Both the position numbers and the translations under genes were made by a program. The notes below the pieces were generated by a model. That model was not told where the DNA came from. It ran no database searches and worked only from the letters and a program-made list of their open reading frames with translations. Shown one piece after another: positions 44,546-53,517 of a DNA stretch of 64,000 nucleotides; the first letter of the stretch is position 1, and every line of letters starts with the position of its first letter. The DNA lies in assembly GCF_009830285.1 (NCBI RefSeq), contig NZ_WUQX01000001.1, positions 2,170,501 to 2,234,500 of the forward strand, read 5' to 3'. The stretch comes from Sporofaciens musculi. GTDB lineage: Bacteria > Bacillota > Clostridia > Lachnospirales > Lachnospiraceae.

Positions 44546-45859
44546 ATGCCAGTAGACAAAGTATGTAAAACCATTCATCAGTATAGTAAAGAACCGCTCA
44601 AAGAAGCAGATATGCAGAAGCTTTTAGAGATTGCCGAGGATTACAAAAAGGTGAAAAACTATGTATATTCACGCTTCGGAGGACTCCATAGCCTGTCAAA
44701 GCTCTATCCGGGCTACACGGTGCAGAATGAAATGACGGCCAGCGGTTACCGCGAAACATTAGGGATGCCGTCAGTCTACTTCTATCTGGCGATTTTTGAT
44801 GCATTGGGTGAGATTAAGAGCCAGTGGACCAGGACAAAATCGAAGCTAACGAAGCTGATTAACCAGAATAAAGGCTTTACGGAGGAAGATAAACATTATC
44901 TGCGGTTTTTGCTTAAGGTTAGCAGCGCATTTGAAGAAGTTTTAAATCAGAGGCCGGTTGAACTGCCCAAGGCGCTGCAGAAACAGTATCTTGAAGTGGC
45001 GGCGAAGGTTGATACAAAAAAGCTTCACCGTTATCTGTGCAGGCAGGTGAGAAAGCATCACGTAAAGCTGCATACGGACAGAGCAGACGGTTTTGCCATA
45101 GCAGAGAGAGCGTATCGCTATGGGGATCATGGAGTCTATATTTCCGTAAAAGAAAAGCGGAAACGAGTCTTTGTACTGCTGACAGATAATAACCGTTATA
45201 AGAGCCAGCTCTATATCAAGCTGTATCCGAAAGAGAGCAGTATCACCATCAAGGTACCGGTAAATGTCGCGGTCCGCGAACATGCAGATTATCGGAAGCA
45301 GGTAGGGGTTTCAGCAGGGGTTTACACGATGCTGACGACAGATGAAGGCCGTCGTTATGGTGAGGAGTTGGGCAGATATCAGATTGAATACGCAGACTGG
45401 ATTCGTGAGCAGACGAGGATATATAACCGTAACAGGAATGAGAATCCCGGAAGGAAGAAGTACAATGCGAAGAAGAAGCGTCTGGAGGAACACCTGCACA
45501 GCTATATCAATCAGGAATTGAACCGCTTCTTAAGAGAAGAAAAGCCACAGGCCGTTTACATTGTAAAGCTGCCTAAGCCCCAGGCAGGGGGTGTGAATAA
45601 GAAGATTAACCATTCCATGGCACAGTGGCAGAGGGGATATATCCGAAAACGCCTGATGCAGAAATGTAAGGAACAGTCGATAGAGCTGATACAGGTTCTA
45701 GGTAAAGATATCAGTAAAGAATGCAGCGGGTGCGGCCAGGTAGGAAAAAAGAAGGAGGGGTATTTTATCTGCTCTAATTGCGGCTGCCGTATAGAAGAAA
45801 AGACGAATACAGCAAGGAATGTGCTGATGAGGGGAAGGTCTGGAAGGACGGTGAAATAG
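44546..45859 (+). CDS. TnpB-like protein lacking the RuvC catalytic acids, copy 2
   Basis: 437 residues, exactly the length of copy 1. Many codon changes are silent and the frame is intact, which points to selection on the protein. The zinc ribbon CSGCG/CSNCG is kept. The RuvC positions are again non-acidic: Ser256 in VGVSAGVYTML, Lys341 in VYIVKLPKPQ and Lys419 in EEKTNTARNVL. Independent loss in both copies is less likely than an inactive common ancestor. The gene precedes the glycan block beginning at 46237, as copy 1 precedes the block at 19088. Confidence 0.8.
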   Translation: MPVDKVCKTIHQYSKEPLKEADMQKLLEIAEDYKKVKNYVYSRFGGLHSLSKLYPGYTVQNEMTASGYRETLGMPSVYFYLAIFDALGEIKSQWTRTKSKLTKLINQNKGFTEEDKHYLRFLLKVSSAFEEVLNQRPVELPKALQKQYLEVAAKVDTKKLHRYLCRQVRKHHVKLHTDRADGFAIAERAYRYGDHGVYISVKEKRKRVFVLLTDNNRYKSQLYIKLYPKESSITIKVPVNVAVREHADYRKQVGVSAGVYTMLTTDEGRRYGEELGRYQIEYADWIREQTRIYNRNRNENPGRKKYNAKKKRLEEHLHSYINQELNRFLREEKPQAVYIVKLPKPQAGGVNKKINHSMAQWQRGYIRKRLMQKCKEQSIELIQVLGKDISKECSGCGQVGKKKEGYFICSNCGCRIEEKTNTARNVLMRGRSGRTVK

Positions 45860-46072
45860 GTCATAAGAACATTGATTCAGATAAATGCCGGCGATGAGCC
45901 GGGATTTTACCTGTATAGAGTAAGAGGACTGAAGAAGATGTTCCTGATATAAAAAAATAATGAACGGCATTAGAAGGCAAAGAGATTGCGTATTGGGTAT
46001 GCCAGGACCTGGGGAACATGGGAGGCTGTGATGTACCTGGGAGCGAAGCAGAATATATCTGCATCATCTGTT
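45860..46072 (+). ncRNA. Predicted omega-RNA/guide-RNA-like scaffold downstream of TnpB-like copy 2
   Basis: Counterpart of 18664-18876 with the same overall length. Changes between copies avoid the proposed stems CCGG/CCGG, AATGCCG/CGGCATT and CCAGG/CCTGG. The scaffold ends with GCAGA-ATATA-TCTGC followed by ATCATCTG; in copy 1 the hairpin loop differs but GCAG/CTGC still pair, as expected for a structured RNA. Confidence 0.55.
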
Positions 46073-46236
46073 TTTTGGTAGTTGTCCAGGAGACATGAAT
46101 TGTGTCTGGTTGGAGATTATTGTAAGAGAGAATAGATGACCAATGTACCTTATTTAATAATTTATAAATCGTTTTCACAATGAAAGTAGTTTGTTATATA
46201 TGCCTTATTATATAACATAAACAGGAGTCTGATGAT
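46073..46236 (+). promoter_or_regulatory. Variable segment, element end and possible promoter for the second glycan block
   Basis: 46073-46133 differs from the same position in copy 1. After the end block, TTCACA (46174-46179), a 17-base spacer and TATATG (46197-46202) form a weak sigma-A-type promoter. It overlaps a palindrome-like TTATATA...TATATAA at about 46193-46214. AGGAG at 46222-46227 serves the ATG at 46237. Confidence 0.4.
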
Positions 46237-47760
46237 ATGAATTATATTATTGTGCAGGCAGGGGGCAAGGGTACCCGCCTGAAGCATTTAACTGAAAATA
46301 AACCGAAAGCGCTTGTTCCTGTAGGGAATCTGCCGATGCTGTTCTATCTGTTTGGCAGGTATCCGGATAAGCGTTTTGTTATCATAGCAGATTATAAGAA
46401 GGAAGTCATGCACGAATATCTGGAAGCGTTTGCGGCTGTAAAATACCAGATCGTGGACGCAGCAGGGACAGGCACATGCGCAGGAATAAGGCAGGCGGCA
46501 GATTTAATTCCGGACGGAGAGCCTTTCCTGCTGGTATGGTCGGATTTGATACTCCCGGCAGACCTGAAGATGCCAGAGGGATACGATGCCAGCGGAATAA
46601 ATACAACGCTGCAAAAGGATTACATAGGTGTCTCGCAGACATTTCCCTGCCGCTGGTCGTACAGGAATGGACGGTTTATAGAAGAAAGCAGCCTGGAATA
46701 CGGCGTGGCAGGTTTTTTTCTTTTTACGGAAAAAGCAAAGATAGCGGATGTGCCGGAAAGCGGGGAACTGGTACGCTGGATGCAGGGAAGGCAGATGGAA
46801 TTTGAAAAATTCGGGCTTGCAGGGACAAGAGAGTTTGGCTTAATAGAGGAATATGAGAAATTAGAAACCGAAAAATGCCGCCCGTTCAACCGTATAACCA
46901 TAAAGGAAAACCGGGTTATCAAGGAAGGCATTGATGAACAGGGTAAGCGGCTGGCAGCAAGGGAATGTGCATGGTATGGGAAGGCAAAGCAGTTAGGCGT
47001 TAAAGCATTGCCAGAGATATATTCAGTAAACCCCTTAGAAATGGAGCGCATCAATGGGAAAAACATTTACGAATACCAGCCTGCATATGGACAAAAGCAG
47101 GAGATTTTACTGAAGCTGACAGATGCTCTAAAACAGCTTCATGCCTCTGAAAAAATTCCGGCAGACAGCTTTAGCTTAAGGGAGTCATATTTCAACAAGA
47201 CCTTTGAACGGATCATAAAAATCAGGGATTTAGTGCCGTTTGCCAATGAGAAGATCATTGCGGTAAACGGAAGGAAATGCAGGAATGTATTTTTCCATAA
47301 AAGAGAGCTGGAAGAAAAACTGGCAGGGCTGTCTTGTAATAATTTTTGTTTTATCCACGGTGACTGTACCTTTTCAAACCTGATGCTGCGGGAGGACGGA
47401 AGCCCCGTTCTGATTGATCCGAGGGGATATTTTGGTTACAAGGAGCTGTATGGTGATCCGCTGTATGACTGGGCGAAACTGTATTATTCCATTGTCGGAA
47501 ATTATGACCAGTTTAACCTGAAGCGGTTCCGGCTCTCCATCGGGCAGGACGCAGAGGAGGGCGTAGGGCTTCAGATTGAATCGAACCATTGGGAGGATAT
47601 GGAAGCAGACTTCTTTGCAATGACAGGAACGAAACCAGAGGAGATCAGGCTGCTCCATGGGGTTATCTGGCTGTCACTGACAACATATGCGTGGCAGGAC
47701 TATGATTCGATATGCGGCGCATTTTACAACGGGCTATATTATCTGGAGGAAGTGTTATGA
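46237..47760 (+). CDS. Bifunctional nucleotidyltransferase and APH/choline-kinase-like sugar kinase
   Basis: A 507-residue fusion. Residues about 1-215 are an NTP-transferase (IIVQAGGKGTRLKHLTENK, acidic site WSDLILP). Residues about 220-507 are a kinase of the aminoglycoside/choline kinase fold, with the catalytic loop FIHGDCTFSNLM (HxDxxxxN) followed by LIDPRGYFG in place of the usual DFE-like metal motif. Such an arrangement phosphorylates a sugar or alcohol and activates it as a nucleotide conjugate. The next gene, a SIS isomerase, overlaps the stop (ATGA), so the three activities form one sugar-activation pathway of unknown product. Confidence 0.8.
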   Translation: MNYIIVQAGGKGTRLKHLTENKPKALVPVGNLPMLFYLFGRYPDKRFVIIADYKKEVMHEYLEAFAAVKYQIVDAAGTGTCAGIRQAADLIPDGEPFLLVWSDLILPADLKMPEGYDASGINTTLQKDYIGVSQTFPCRWSYRNGRFIEESSLEYGVAGFFLFTEKAKIADVPESGELVRWMQGRQMEFEKFGLAGTREFGLIEEYEKLETEKCRPFNRITIKENRVIKEGIDEQGKRLAARECAWYGKAKQLGVKALPEIYSVNPLEMERINGKNIYEYQPAYGQKQEILLKLTDALKQLHASEKIPADSFSLRESYFNKTFERIIKIRDLVPFANEKIIAVNGRKCRNVFFHKRELEEKLAGLSCNNFCFIHGDCTFSNLMLREDGSPVLIDPRGYFGYKELYGDPLYDWAKLYYSIVGNYDQFNLKRFRLSIGQDAEEGVGLQIESNHWEDMEADFFAMTGTKPEEIRLLHGVIWLSLTTYAWQDYDSICGAFYNGLYYLEEVL

Positions 47761-48335
47761 CAACATACTTTGAACGGCAATTAAAGGAATTTGACCACGC
47801 TATCCATTCTATGGATATGGAACTGTTTGAACGGTGGGTAAAGGAAGGGGCAGAAACCTTAAAAAACGGGCATAAAATTATTGCCTCCGGCTTAGGAAAG
47901 AATGTTCCCGTCTGCGAGAAATTCGTGGGTTCTATGCAGTCGCTTGGGCTAGAGGCATGTTTCCTCAACACCAACTCTGCCGTGCATGGCGATATGGGCG
48001 TAGTAAAGGAAGGGGATATGGTGATTATCCTTACAAAAAGCGGGGAAACGGAGGAATCCATTTACCTTGCAAGGCTTTTACAGGAGAGAAATGTGGATAT
48101 GTGGCTCCTGACTTTTAATAAGGACAGCATACTCACATGCGAGATTCCTAATAGTGTCGTGCTGGATTTACGGCACGAAGGGGATATGTGGAACATCATG
48201 CCAAACAACTCCACGACGCTGAATCTGATTGTGTTGCAGGGGTTGGTGATGAAGATGGCCTCGACACTGGAGATCCCGATTGAGGATTTTAGGAAGAACC
48301 ATCCGGGAGGGGCGATCGGACAGAAATTGAGGTGA
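47757..48335 (+). CDS. SIS-domain sugar-phosphate isomerase (KpsF/GutQ-like core)
   Basis: A 192-residue single SIS domain: IIASGLGKNVPVCEKF, NTNSAVHGDMGVV (the T/S-x-x-A-x-HGD feature of arabinose-5-phosphate isomerases), VIILTKSGETEE and a C-terminal HPGGAIGQKL, a KpsF/GutQ hallmark. The CBS pair usually attached to KpsF is absent. ATG 47757 overlaps the preceding stop and has GGAGGA upstream. It probably makes a ketose or aldose phosphate for the kinase/nucleotidyltransferase. Confidence 0.82.
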   Translation: MTTYFERQLKEFDHAIHSMDMELFERWVKEGAETLKNGHKIIASGLGKNVPVCEKFVGSMQSLGLEACFLNTNSAVHGDMGVVKEGDMVIILTKSGETEESIYLARLLQERNVDMWLLTFNKDSILTCEIPNSVVLDLRHEGDMWNIMPNNSTTLNLIVLQGLVMKMASTLEIPIEDFRKNHPGGAIGQKLR

Positions 48336-48812
48336 ATGGCTATTATGGAATGGCTGATTTGTGCATGGCAGGGAAGGAATATCTGGAGAAGGCTAAAAAT
48401 AAAATATCGGATTAACTATGACTGTGTTGTAATCATTCTGACAGAGCAGGATGAGGAATGGAATAAAACGGCGTTAAAGTATCTTCCAGATTATATGAAA
48501 CGAAAGAGCGCTAAAAAAGCCTTGGTATTTTATACGGAAAATTGCACATTAAAATATTTGGAGCCTTATATGACAGACAATATTCAGACGTTCAAAATGA
48601 AAGAACTGCAAGTACGGCGATTGCTCCGCTATTATTGCCTATATCGTTTCTTTGACAATGTTGTTTTCTTTTCATTGGAAGAACCGAAGGACAATAATAG
48701 CAGGGAGATTCTGTCCCATGAGGAAATCACGAAAGAGGAATTGATATGTCTGGGGTTTTATTGTTTGCGGTGTGTTCCGGACGGCAAAGCGGAGGGAACG
48801 GTCTATGTATGA
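48336..48812 (+). CDS. Uncharacterised small protein
   Basis: 158 residues, soluble, with no domain that I recognise. A strand-like IINYDCVVIILTEQDEEW-type segment near residue 30 and a paired 'ALVFYTENCTLKYLEPY' suggest an alpha/beta fold. It starts at once after the SIS isomerase stop and overlaps the next gene by eight bases, so it is co-translated with the glycan block. Confidence 0.5.
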   Translation: MAIMEWLICAWQGRNIWRRLKIKYRINYDCVVIILTEQDEEWNKTALKYLPDYMKRKSAKKALVFYTENCTLKYLEPYMTDNIQTFKMKELQVRRLLRYYCLYRFFDNVVFFSLEEPKDNNSREILSHEEITKEELICLGFYCLRCVPDGKAEGTVYV

Positions 48813-50106
48813 ATATGAGTGGAAGCTTGTAAAAAAAACGGTGCAAAAGTACGTAGAAACGAAACAAGGACATGGTTCCCTGCATACCCCCGTTTACGTT
48901 TTCGGCGTCAGTGAGCGGACATATCACATCATAAGGGAATTGTCATGGAAGGGAATCAAAGTGAAAGGTGTGCTCGACAATGACAGAAAAAAGCAGGGAA
49001 TGCATTGCTGCGGGATTCCGGTTGTATCAGTGAATGCAATCGAAAAGGAAGGAAAATCCAGAGTGGATGTTTTCATCATGTCCCCATTTTGGCGGGAAAT
49101 GGAAAAACAGCTTATGGAAACAGGCTTACAAAAACGACACATATATGTGATTAAAGCTATCAAGAGAATTCAAACGGTCTTTGTTATGAGGAGTCTACAT
49201 GTCCATATGGGGAAAGCGGTTTATGGAGCGATCAGGAAGAAGTATGGCATCAACGCAAAAATATTTCTCTGCCCCTATACAGGAACGGGTGATATTTACC
49301 TGATCGGGACATTTTTGCAGCAATATATCAGACAAAAGCAAATAGAAAATTACGTGCTTGTTGTTGTCAGTACAGCCTGTAAAAAAGTTGCGGATTTGTT
49401 TGATATAAAAAATATTGAACAGCTTCCTTCCACGGATGTCTGTTCAAGGCTTATTTCCTATTATATGGCGGAACCAGAGCAATGTGATATGGAAATCCTT
49501 AATGACAGTTGGGGAGAAATCTATACAAATCCAACACAGTGGATTCGGGGATATAAGGGACATAATTTTACGGAGATGTTCCGAAAATATGTGTTTCGGC
49601 TTTCGGATGATACAATGCCGCAGCCACCAACATTGAAAAATGCGGACGATCAGATAGACAGAATTTTCACAGGGCAAGGGCTTGTTAGGGGAAAAACCGT
49701 TATCCTCTCTCCTTATGCAATGACTCTTGCGAATTTGCCGAATCCCTTTTGGGAGGAGCTCGTAGTGGCTCTGCAAAAAAAAGGGTATTCTGTATGCACC
49801 AATAGCTGCGGGGAAAAAGAACCTGCCATAGCGGGAACAGATGCAGTTTTTTTCCCATTGAATATTGCCCCGCAAGTGGTGGAGGCAGCGGGAACATTTG
49901 TCGGTGTCAGGAGCGGATTCTGCGATGTGATAAGCCGTGCGAAAGCGAGAAAGGTGATTCTATATGATAAAAATAATTGGTTTTATAATTGCAGCGCATA
50001 TAAATATTTCAGCTTGAATGACATGGGACTGTGCAATGACGCGGTTGAGCTGGAATATGAGGAGGATTTTCAAAGGCTGTGCACTGAAATCATAAATTTA
50101 TTTTAA
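48805..50106 (+). CDS. GT-B-like (heptosyltransferase-like) protein with N-terminal Rossmann-like module
   Basis: 433 residues. The module is at about 27-115 (VYVFGVSERTYHIIREL, VKGVLDNDRKKQG). The remaining 300 residues look like a GT9-type GT-B enzyme: IFLCPYTGTGDIYLI at the start, VILSPYAMTLANLP mid-way, and near the end EAAGTFVGVRSGFCDVIS, resembling the donor-binding 'G-x-R/D-S-G' loop. The paralogues at 57365 and 59082 (decayed) share this order. ATG 48805 has GGAGGG at 48791-48796. The sugar specificity is unknown. Confidence 0.65.
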   Translation: MYEYEWKLVKKTVQKYVETKQGHGSLHTPVYVFGVSERTYHIIRELSWKGIKVKGVLDNDRKKQGMHCCGIPVVSVNAIEKEGKSRVDVFIMSPFWREMEKQLMETGLQKRHIYVIKAIKRIQTVFVMRSLHVHMGKAVYGAIRKKYGINAKIFLCPYTGTGDIYLIGTFLQQYIRQKQIENYVLVVVSTACKKVADLFDIKNIEQLPSTDVCSRLISYYMAEPEQCDMEILNDSWGEIYTNPTQWIRGYKGHNFTEMFRKYVFRLSDDTMPQPPTLKNADDQIDRIFTGQGLVRGKTVILSPYAMTLANLPNPFWEELVVALQKKGYSVCTNSCGEKEPAIAGTDAVFFPLNIAPQVVEAAGTFVGVRSGFCDVISRAKARKVILYDKNNWFYNCSAYKYFSLNDMGLCNDAVELEYEEDFQRLCTEIINLF

Positions 50107-50123
50107 AACGGAGGAATGGGTGA

Positions 50124-51326
50124 ATGAACAGAAAACATTTGCATGTGATTAATGAACTGCCACATATTTACGAACTGGAAGATATGATGGAATTTTGCGG
50201 AAGGTATCAAAAATTGTATATTTATGGATATGCGTTTAATCAGGAAATGCTGCTGAAGTATTTTGATATGTGTGGTATAAGGATTGAAGGATATGTTGCG
50301 ACATGGGCTCCGAAGGAACCTCCCTGTTTTTGTTATAGGGAAATGCCAGTAAAGCTGATGGAGGATGTGATACAGGAGAAAGGAGCAGGGATTATCGTTG
50401 CGTTGTCAGACCGATATTTTAATAGGATTATCCCCAAATTCCGGGAAAAAGGGTTTCAGGATTACTTTATCATGTCGGAGTTCAATAAGCGTGCGATTGC
50501 CAACCAGGTCAGACCGAGAGAACGGGAGGAGATGGCGTTTGAAATCAGTTTGGCGGATCATTGCAATATGTCCTGCCAGATGTGCGACCACTATTCGCAG
50601 CTTTCCGAGCCGCATTTTTTGGATTTTGTACAATTTGAGAAGGATATTCATCGTCTGGGAGAATTGTATGACCATGATTTGGGATACATTGCGCTTTTGG
50701 GCGGCGAACCCTTGCTTAATCATGACATTATCCCCATTATTAAGGCGGTGCGCAGGGAGTTTCCAGACTGTGAACTGATTATACTGACGAACGGTACGCT
50801 CCTGCTGAAATGGGAGGATATGCCGGAAGGAAATCTGTGGCAGGCATGCAGGGATTACAATGTCCATATCACGGTGACGATATATCCCATCCATTTGGAT
50901 TATGAGGCGCTTGAGAGAAAGGCTGCGGAGTATGGAGTGTCTTTAAAGATGTCATCGGATATCCACGCTGCAGATCCGACAAAGATTGTGAAAATTTCCG
51001 ACAAGCATACTCTTGACTTGGGGAAAGGCGTTGATAAGTTTTACTGTGTGAACTGCCTGTATTATAACAAGTTCAATGTATTGAAGGACGGACGGATCTA
51101 TATGTGCCCGGTGGCGGCGCATATTGATATTTTCAACCAAAGCTTTCAGCAGAGCCTTGAGCTTTTGGAGGAAGATTCCATAGACATATACAAGATAGAC
51201 AGTTGGAAAGAGATCGCTGCGTTCAGCTCTAATTATGTGCCGTTTTGCAGCTATTGCGATTTAAAGCATTGGGGGCATGCGTCACAGTGGAAGCCGAGCA
51301 CTAAGCAGATAAATGAATATGTCTGA
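50124..51326 (+). CDS. Radical SAM protein with SPASM-like C-terminus and diverged N-terminal Rossmann-like module
   Basis: 400 residues. Residues about 28-130 follow the island's module pattern in diverged form (LYIYGYAFNQEMLLKYF, IIVALSDRYFN). The radical SAM cluster motif CNMSCQMC (Cx3CxxC) is at about residue 149, and ALLGGEPLLNHDI is the SAM-binding GGE segment. Further Cys residues near the C-terminus (CVNCLYYN, MCPVAAH, CSYCDLKHWG) are SPASM-like and would hold extra iron-sulphur clusters. Such enzymes do radical chemistry on sugars or peptides. The next genes are an aldo/keto reductase and a second radical SAM protein. Confidence 0.82.
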   Translation: MNRKHLHVINELPHIYELEDMMEFCGRYQKLYIYGYAFNQEMLLKYFDMCGIRIEGYVATWAPKEPPCFCYREMPVKLMEDVIQEKGAGIIVALSDRYFNRIIPKFREKGFQDYFIMSEFNKRAIANQVRPREREEMAFEISLADHCNMSCQMCDHYSQLSEPHFLDFVQFEKDIHRLGELYDHDLGYIALLGGEPLLNHDIIPIIKAVRREFPDCELIILTNGTLLLKWEDMPEGNLWQACRDYNVHITVTIYPIHLDYEALERKAAEYGVSLKMSSDIHAADPTKIVKISDKHTLDLGKGVDKFYCVNCLYYNKFNVLKDGRIYMCPVAAHIDIFNQSFQQSLELLEEDSIDIYKIDSWKEIAAFSSNYVPFCSYCDLKHWGHASQWKPSTKQINEYV

Positions 51327-51341
51327 TTTGGAGGGATATCT

Positions 51342-52145
51342 ATGGAATGTTTTGAAACGGGATTGGGGCTTAAAATACCGCAGATTGGTCTGGGAACCTA
51401 TGATTTGAAAGCGGATGCGATATGTAATGCAATCAGGGCGGGCTACACGCTTCTTGATACTGCGTGGCAGTATCGCAATGAGGGTGAAGTTGGCTGCGCG
51501 GTGAGGAAAAGCGGAATTCGGCGGGAGGAGGTTGCTATTTCTACCAAGGTGTGGACAGAGGATATCCGCCGGGGCAGGGTGAGGGAAGAACTAGAGGAAA
51601 GCCTGAAAGCGCTCCAAACAGATTATGTGGATCTGTATTTAATCCACTGGCCAGCCATCGGATTTGAGCGGGCATGGGAAACAATGGCACGGCTCAAGGA
51701 AGAAGGCAAGGTCAGGGAAATCGGTGTGTGTAATTTTGAACCGCACCATTTTGGGGAGTTGGAAAGGGTTTCCGGGATTGTGCCGGTTTTAAACCAAATA
51801 GAATCGCACCCATACTTCCAAAATACAGAGCTGATTCAGTATTGCAAAGGGAGAGGCGTATTAGCGCAGGCATGGTGTCCGTTGGGTGGTTCTTACAGTA
51901 AGCTGACGGAGGAGCCGGTATTTGGAGAGCTTGCTAAAAAGTATGGGAAAACGCCAGCGCAGGTTATATTGAGATGGCATCTGCAGCGCGGCGTGTGGAT
52001 GATCCCGCGCTCCGGGAATCCAGTACGGCAGAGGGATAATAAGGAGCTGTTTGACTTTGCACTGGATGATGCGGATATGGAGAGGATTGGCAGGATGGAT
52101 ACAGGGCATAGGATAGGAGCGGATCCGGATAATTTTACATTTTAG
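51342..52145 (+). CDS. Aldo/keto reductase
   Basis: A 267-residue NADPH-dependent reductase with the complete tetrad: Asp and Tyr in LLDTAWQYRNE, Lys in STKVWTED and His in LIHWPAIGFE. The cofactor-binding MIPRSGNP near residue 224 is also present. In this context, between two radical SAM proteins, it probably reduces a keto or aldehyde group generated on a sugar. AGGG upstream; an independent but close start, 15 bases after the preceding gene. Confidence 0.9.
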   Translation: MECFETGLGLKIPQIGLGTYDLKADAICNAIRAGYTLLDTAWQYRNEGEVGCAVRKSGIRREEVAISTKVWTEDIRRGRVREELEESLKALQTDYVDLYLIHWPAIGFERAWETMARLKEEGKVREIGVCNFEPHHFGELERVSGIVPVLNQIESHPYFQNTELIQYCKGRGVLAQAWCPLGGSYSKLTEEPVFGELAKKYGKTPAQVILRWHLQRGVWMIPRSGNPVRQRDNKELFDFALDDADMERIGRMDTGHRIGADPDNFTF

Positions 52146-52172
52146 AGTCTTAATAGTTTGGGAGGAAAACAC

Positions 52173-53081
52173 ATGATTCATTCTATTGGTTTATTCGTTA
52201 CATTGGTTGATGCCTGTAATCTTGACTGTAGTTTTTGCTTACTTGCAAAACGACCAGATTTTAGGGCAGGAGATGAAATTGATTATGATAAATTTGTTGC
52301 AATGCTTCGGCAGCTTAAAGATTGTCCGCCGCCTATCCCTCTTGGTGCAGTTTGCTTTTGCGGTTCAGGGGAGCCTCTGATTTATCGTCGATTGACAGAG
52401 ATTGTGAGGGAAACTAAGAAATATGTGCCACAGGTGAGCATCGTCACAAACGGCGTTTTACTGACTAAAGATATCTCTCGGCAATTACTGGAAGCAAACA
52501 TTGATCATATTGTGGTCAGTGTTACAGGAAACAGTTCAGATGTGTACAAAAAATACCAAGGAAGTGGGAGGAAAACAGTTAATCCGGAAAATCAATATGA
52601 AACTGTTAAACAGAATGTTGCGGCATTGATAGATGTGCGCAACGAAATGCAATCCGGCACACAGATTGGCATCAGTTATATCCTTGCGGAAAGTTCAAGG
52701 GATGATTATTTTCCGGCATTGTCATACTGGAGGGAGCTGGGTGTGAATTATGTAGACACAAGGATACTTGATAAAGGGTTTTCCCGTCCTAAGCAGGATT
52801 TTCGTACATATATTGATGAAAATGCCCAGCAGTGGTGGGAGAGCTGCTGTACCTGTTTTGGAAAGGTTATGAATGTCTTTACTGACGGCAGGATTGGTTA
52901 TTGCAACTGTGCTTATCAGGAAGAAACAATACTTGGAAATCTCTGGGATAGTTCCCTGAATGAAATTTTAAATTCACCGCGTTTTGTTGAGCTCCACAGG
53001 AGTTTTTCACAGGATTACGATCATATTCCGGAGTTTTGTAAGAGTTGTGATTTGTTGCGCTCACGTCCAATTTTAGCTTAG
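52173..53081 (+). CDS. Radical SAM protein
   Basis: A 302-residue enzyme with the cluster motif CNLDCSFC (Cx3CxxC) near residue 15 and CFCGSGEPLIYRRL as the GGE-like segment. The C-terminal third has CCTCFG, YCNCAY and CKSCDLL, spaced like a SPASM/twitch auxiliary cluster region. ATG 52173 has GGAGG at 52161-52165; the in-frame ATG at 52158 is less well placed. Together with 50124 and the reductase between them it forms an unusual radical-chemistry cassette in a glycan locus. Confidence 0.85.
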   Translation: MIHSIGLFVTLVDACNLDCSFCLLAKRPDFRAGDEIDYDKFVAMLRQLKDCPPPIPLGAVCFCGSGEPLIYRRLTEIVRETKKYVPQVSIVTNGVLLTKDISRQLLEANIDHIVVSVTGNSSDVYKKYQGSGRKTVNPENQYETVKQNVAALIDVRNEMQSGTQIGISYILAESSRDDYFPALSYWRELGVNYVDTRILDKGFSRPKQDFRTYIDENAQQWWESCCTCFGKVMNVFTDGRIGYCNCAYQEETILGNLWDSSLNEILNSPRFVELHRSFSQDYDHIPEFCKSCDLLRSRPILA

Positions 53082-53092
53082 GAGGGATAAGG

Positions 53093-53483
53093 ATGATATC
53101 TGAAAATTTTCATTTTATGCGTAATACAGAGGAGAATTTTATCTCCTGTGTACGGGGGGGGGAATAAAAAACTTGTCTTGTTTGGGGCAGGATATGAAAT
53201 GTCGCAGGCTATGAAAAAAATCATATTGCCGAATTGCTTGGAGGTATCTTATGCAGTTGACAATGATTTTCGTAAATGGTATGCAAGATATTTTGGCATC
53301 AGGATATGCGAGCCGAATAGGCTGGCAACAGAAAATGCGGAGCAGACAGTTGTCCTAATTACAAGTAGGTATCCTTTCCGTATTGAGGAGCAGTTGGAAG
53401 GGATGGGAATCAGTCATTATTATTCCAGTTTCCTTTTTCTGGAAGAGTATATTGGGGAGCATCAGTTTATGGTTACTTTTTAG
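53093..53483 (+). CDS. Stand-alone Rossmann-like module, out of frame at a G9 tract (candidate phase-variable gene)
   Basis: GGAGGG at 53081-53086 is ideally placed for ATG 53093, which opens MISENFHFMRNTEENFISCV and then enters nine G. With nine G the frame stops at 53213. With eight (or eleven) it continues as RGGNKKLVLFGAGYEMSQA and encodes a 129-residue protein ending at 53483, a lone copy of the island's module with the same lead-in as 53518 (GRKLVLFGAG). The GTG at 53148 could start the module with nine G, but it lacks a ribosome site and sits behind a hairpin (AGGAGA/TCTCCT, 53130-53147). Confidence 0.65.
53154..53162 (+). repeat. G9 homopolymer tract
   Basis: Nine consecutive G in an AT-rich region, inside the coding start of the module gene. 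Such tracts change length by slipped-strand mispairing and switch genes on and off in many surface-glycan loci. Confidence 0.8.
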
Positions 53484-53517
53484 TGATTGAATTAGTGTGA
53501 ATAAGGAAGGTATTAAA

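Larger units (their letters stand above)
44303..46158 (+). mobile_element. TnpB-like element, copy 2
   Basis: Same modular order as 17163-18966. The leader core is identical to copy 1 over about 80 bases. Relative to copy 1 an extra stretch of about 65 bases lies at 44480-44542, containing the short hairpin GCCCC-GCTA-GGGGC and a second, degenerate GGACGGAATC like the one ahead of it. The end block GATGACCAATGTACCTTATT is at 46135-46154. It is inserted directly beside decayed genes. Confidence 0.75.
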
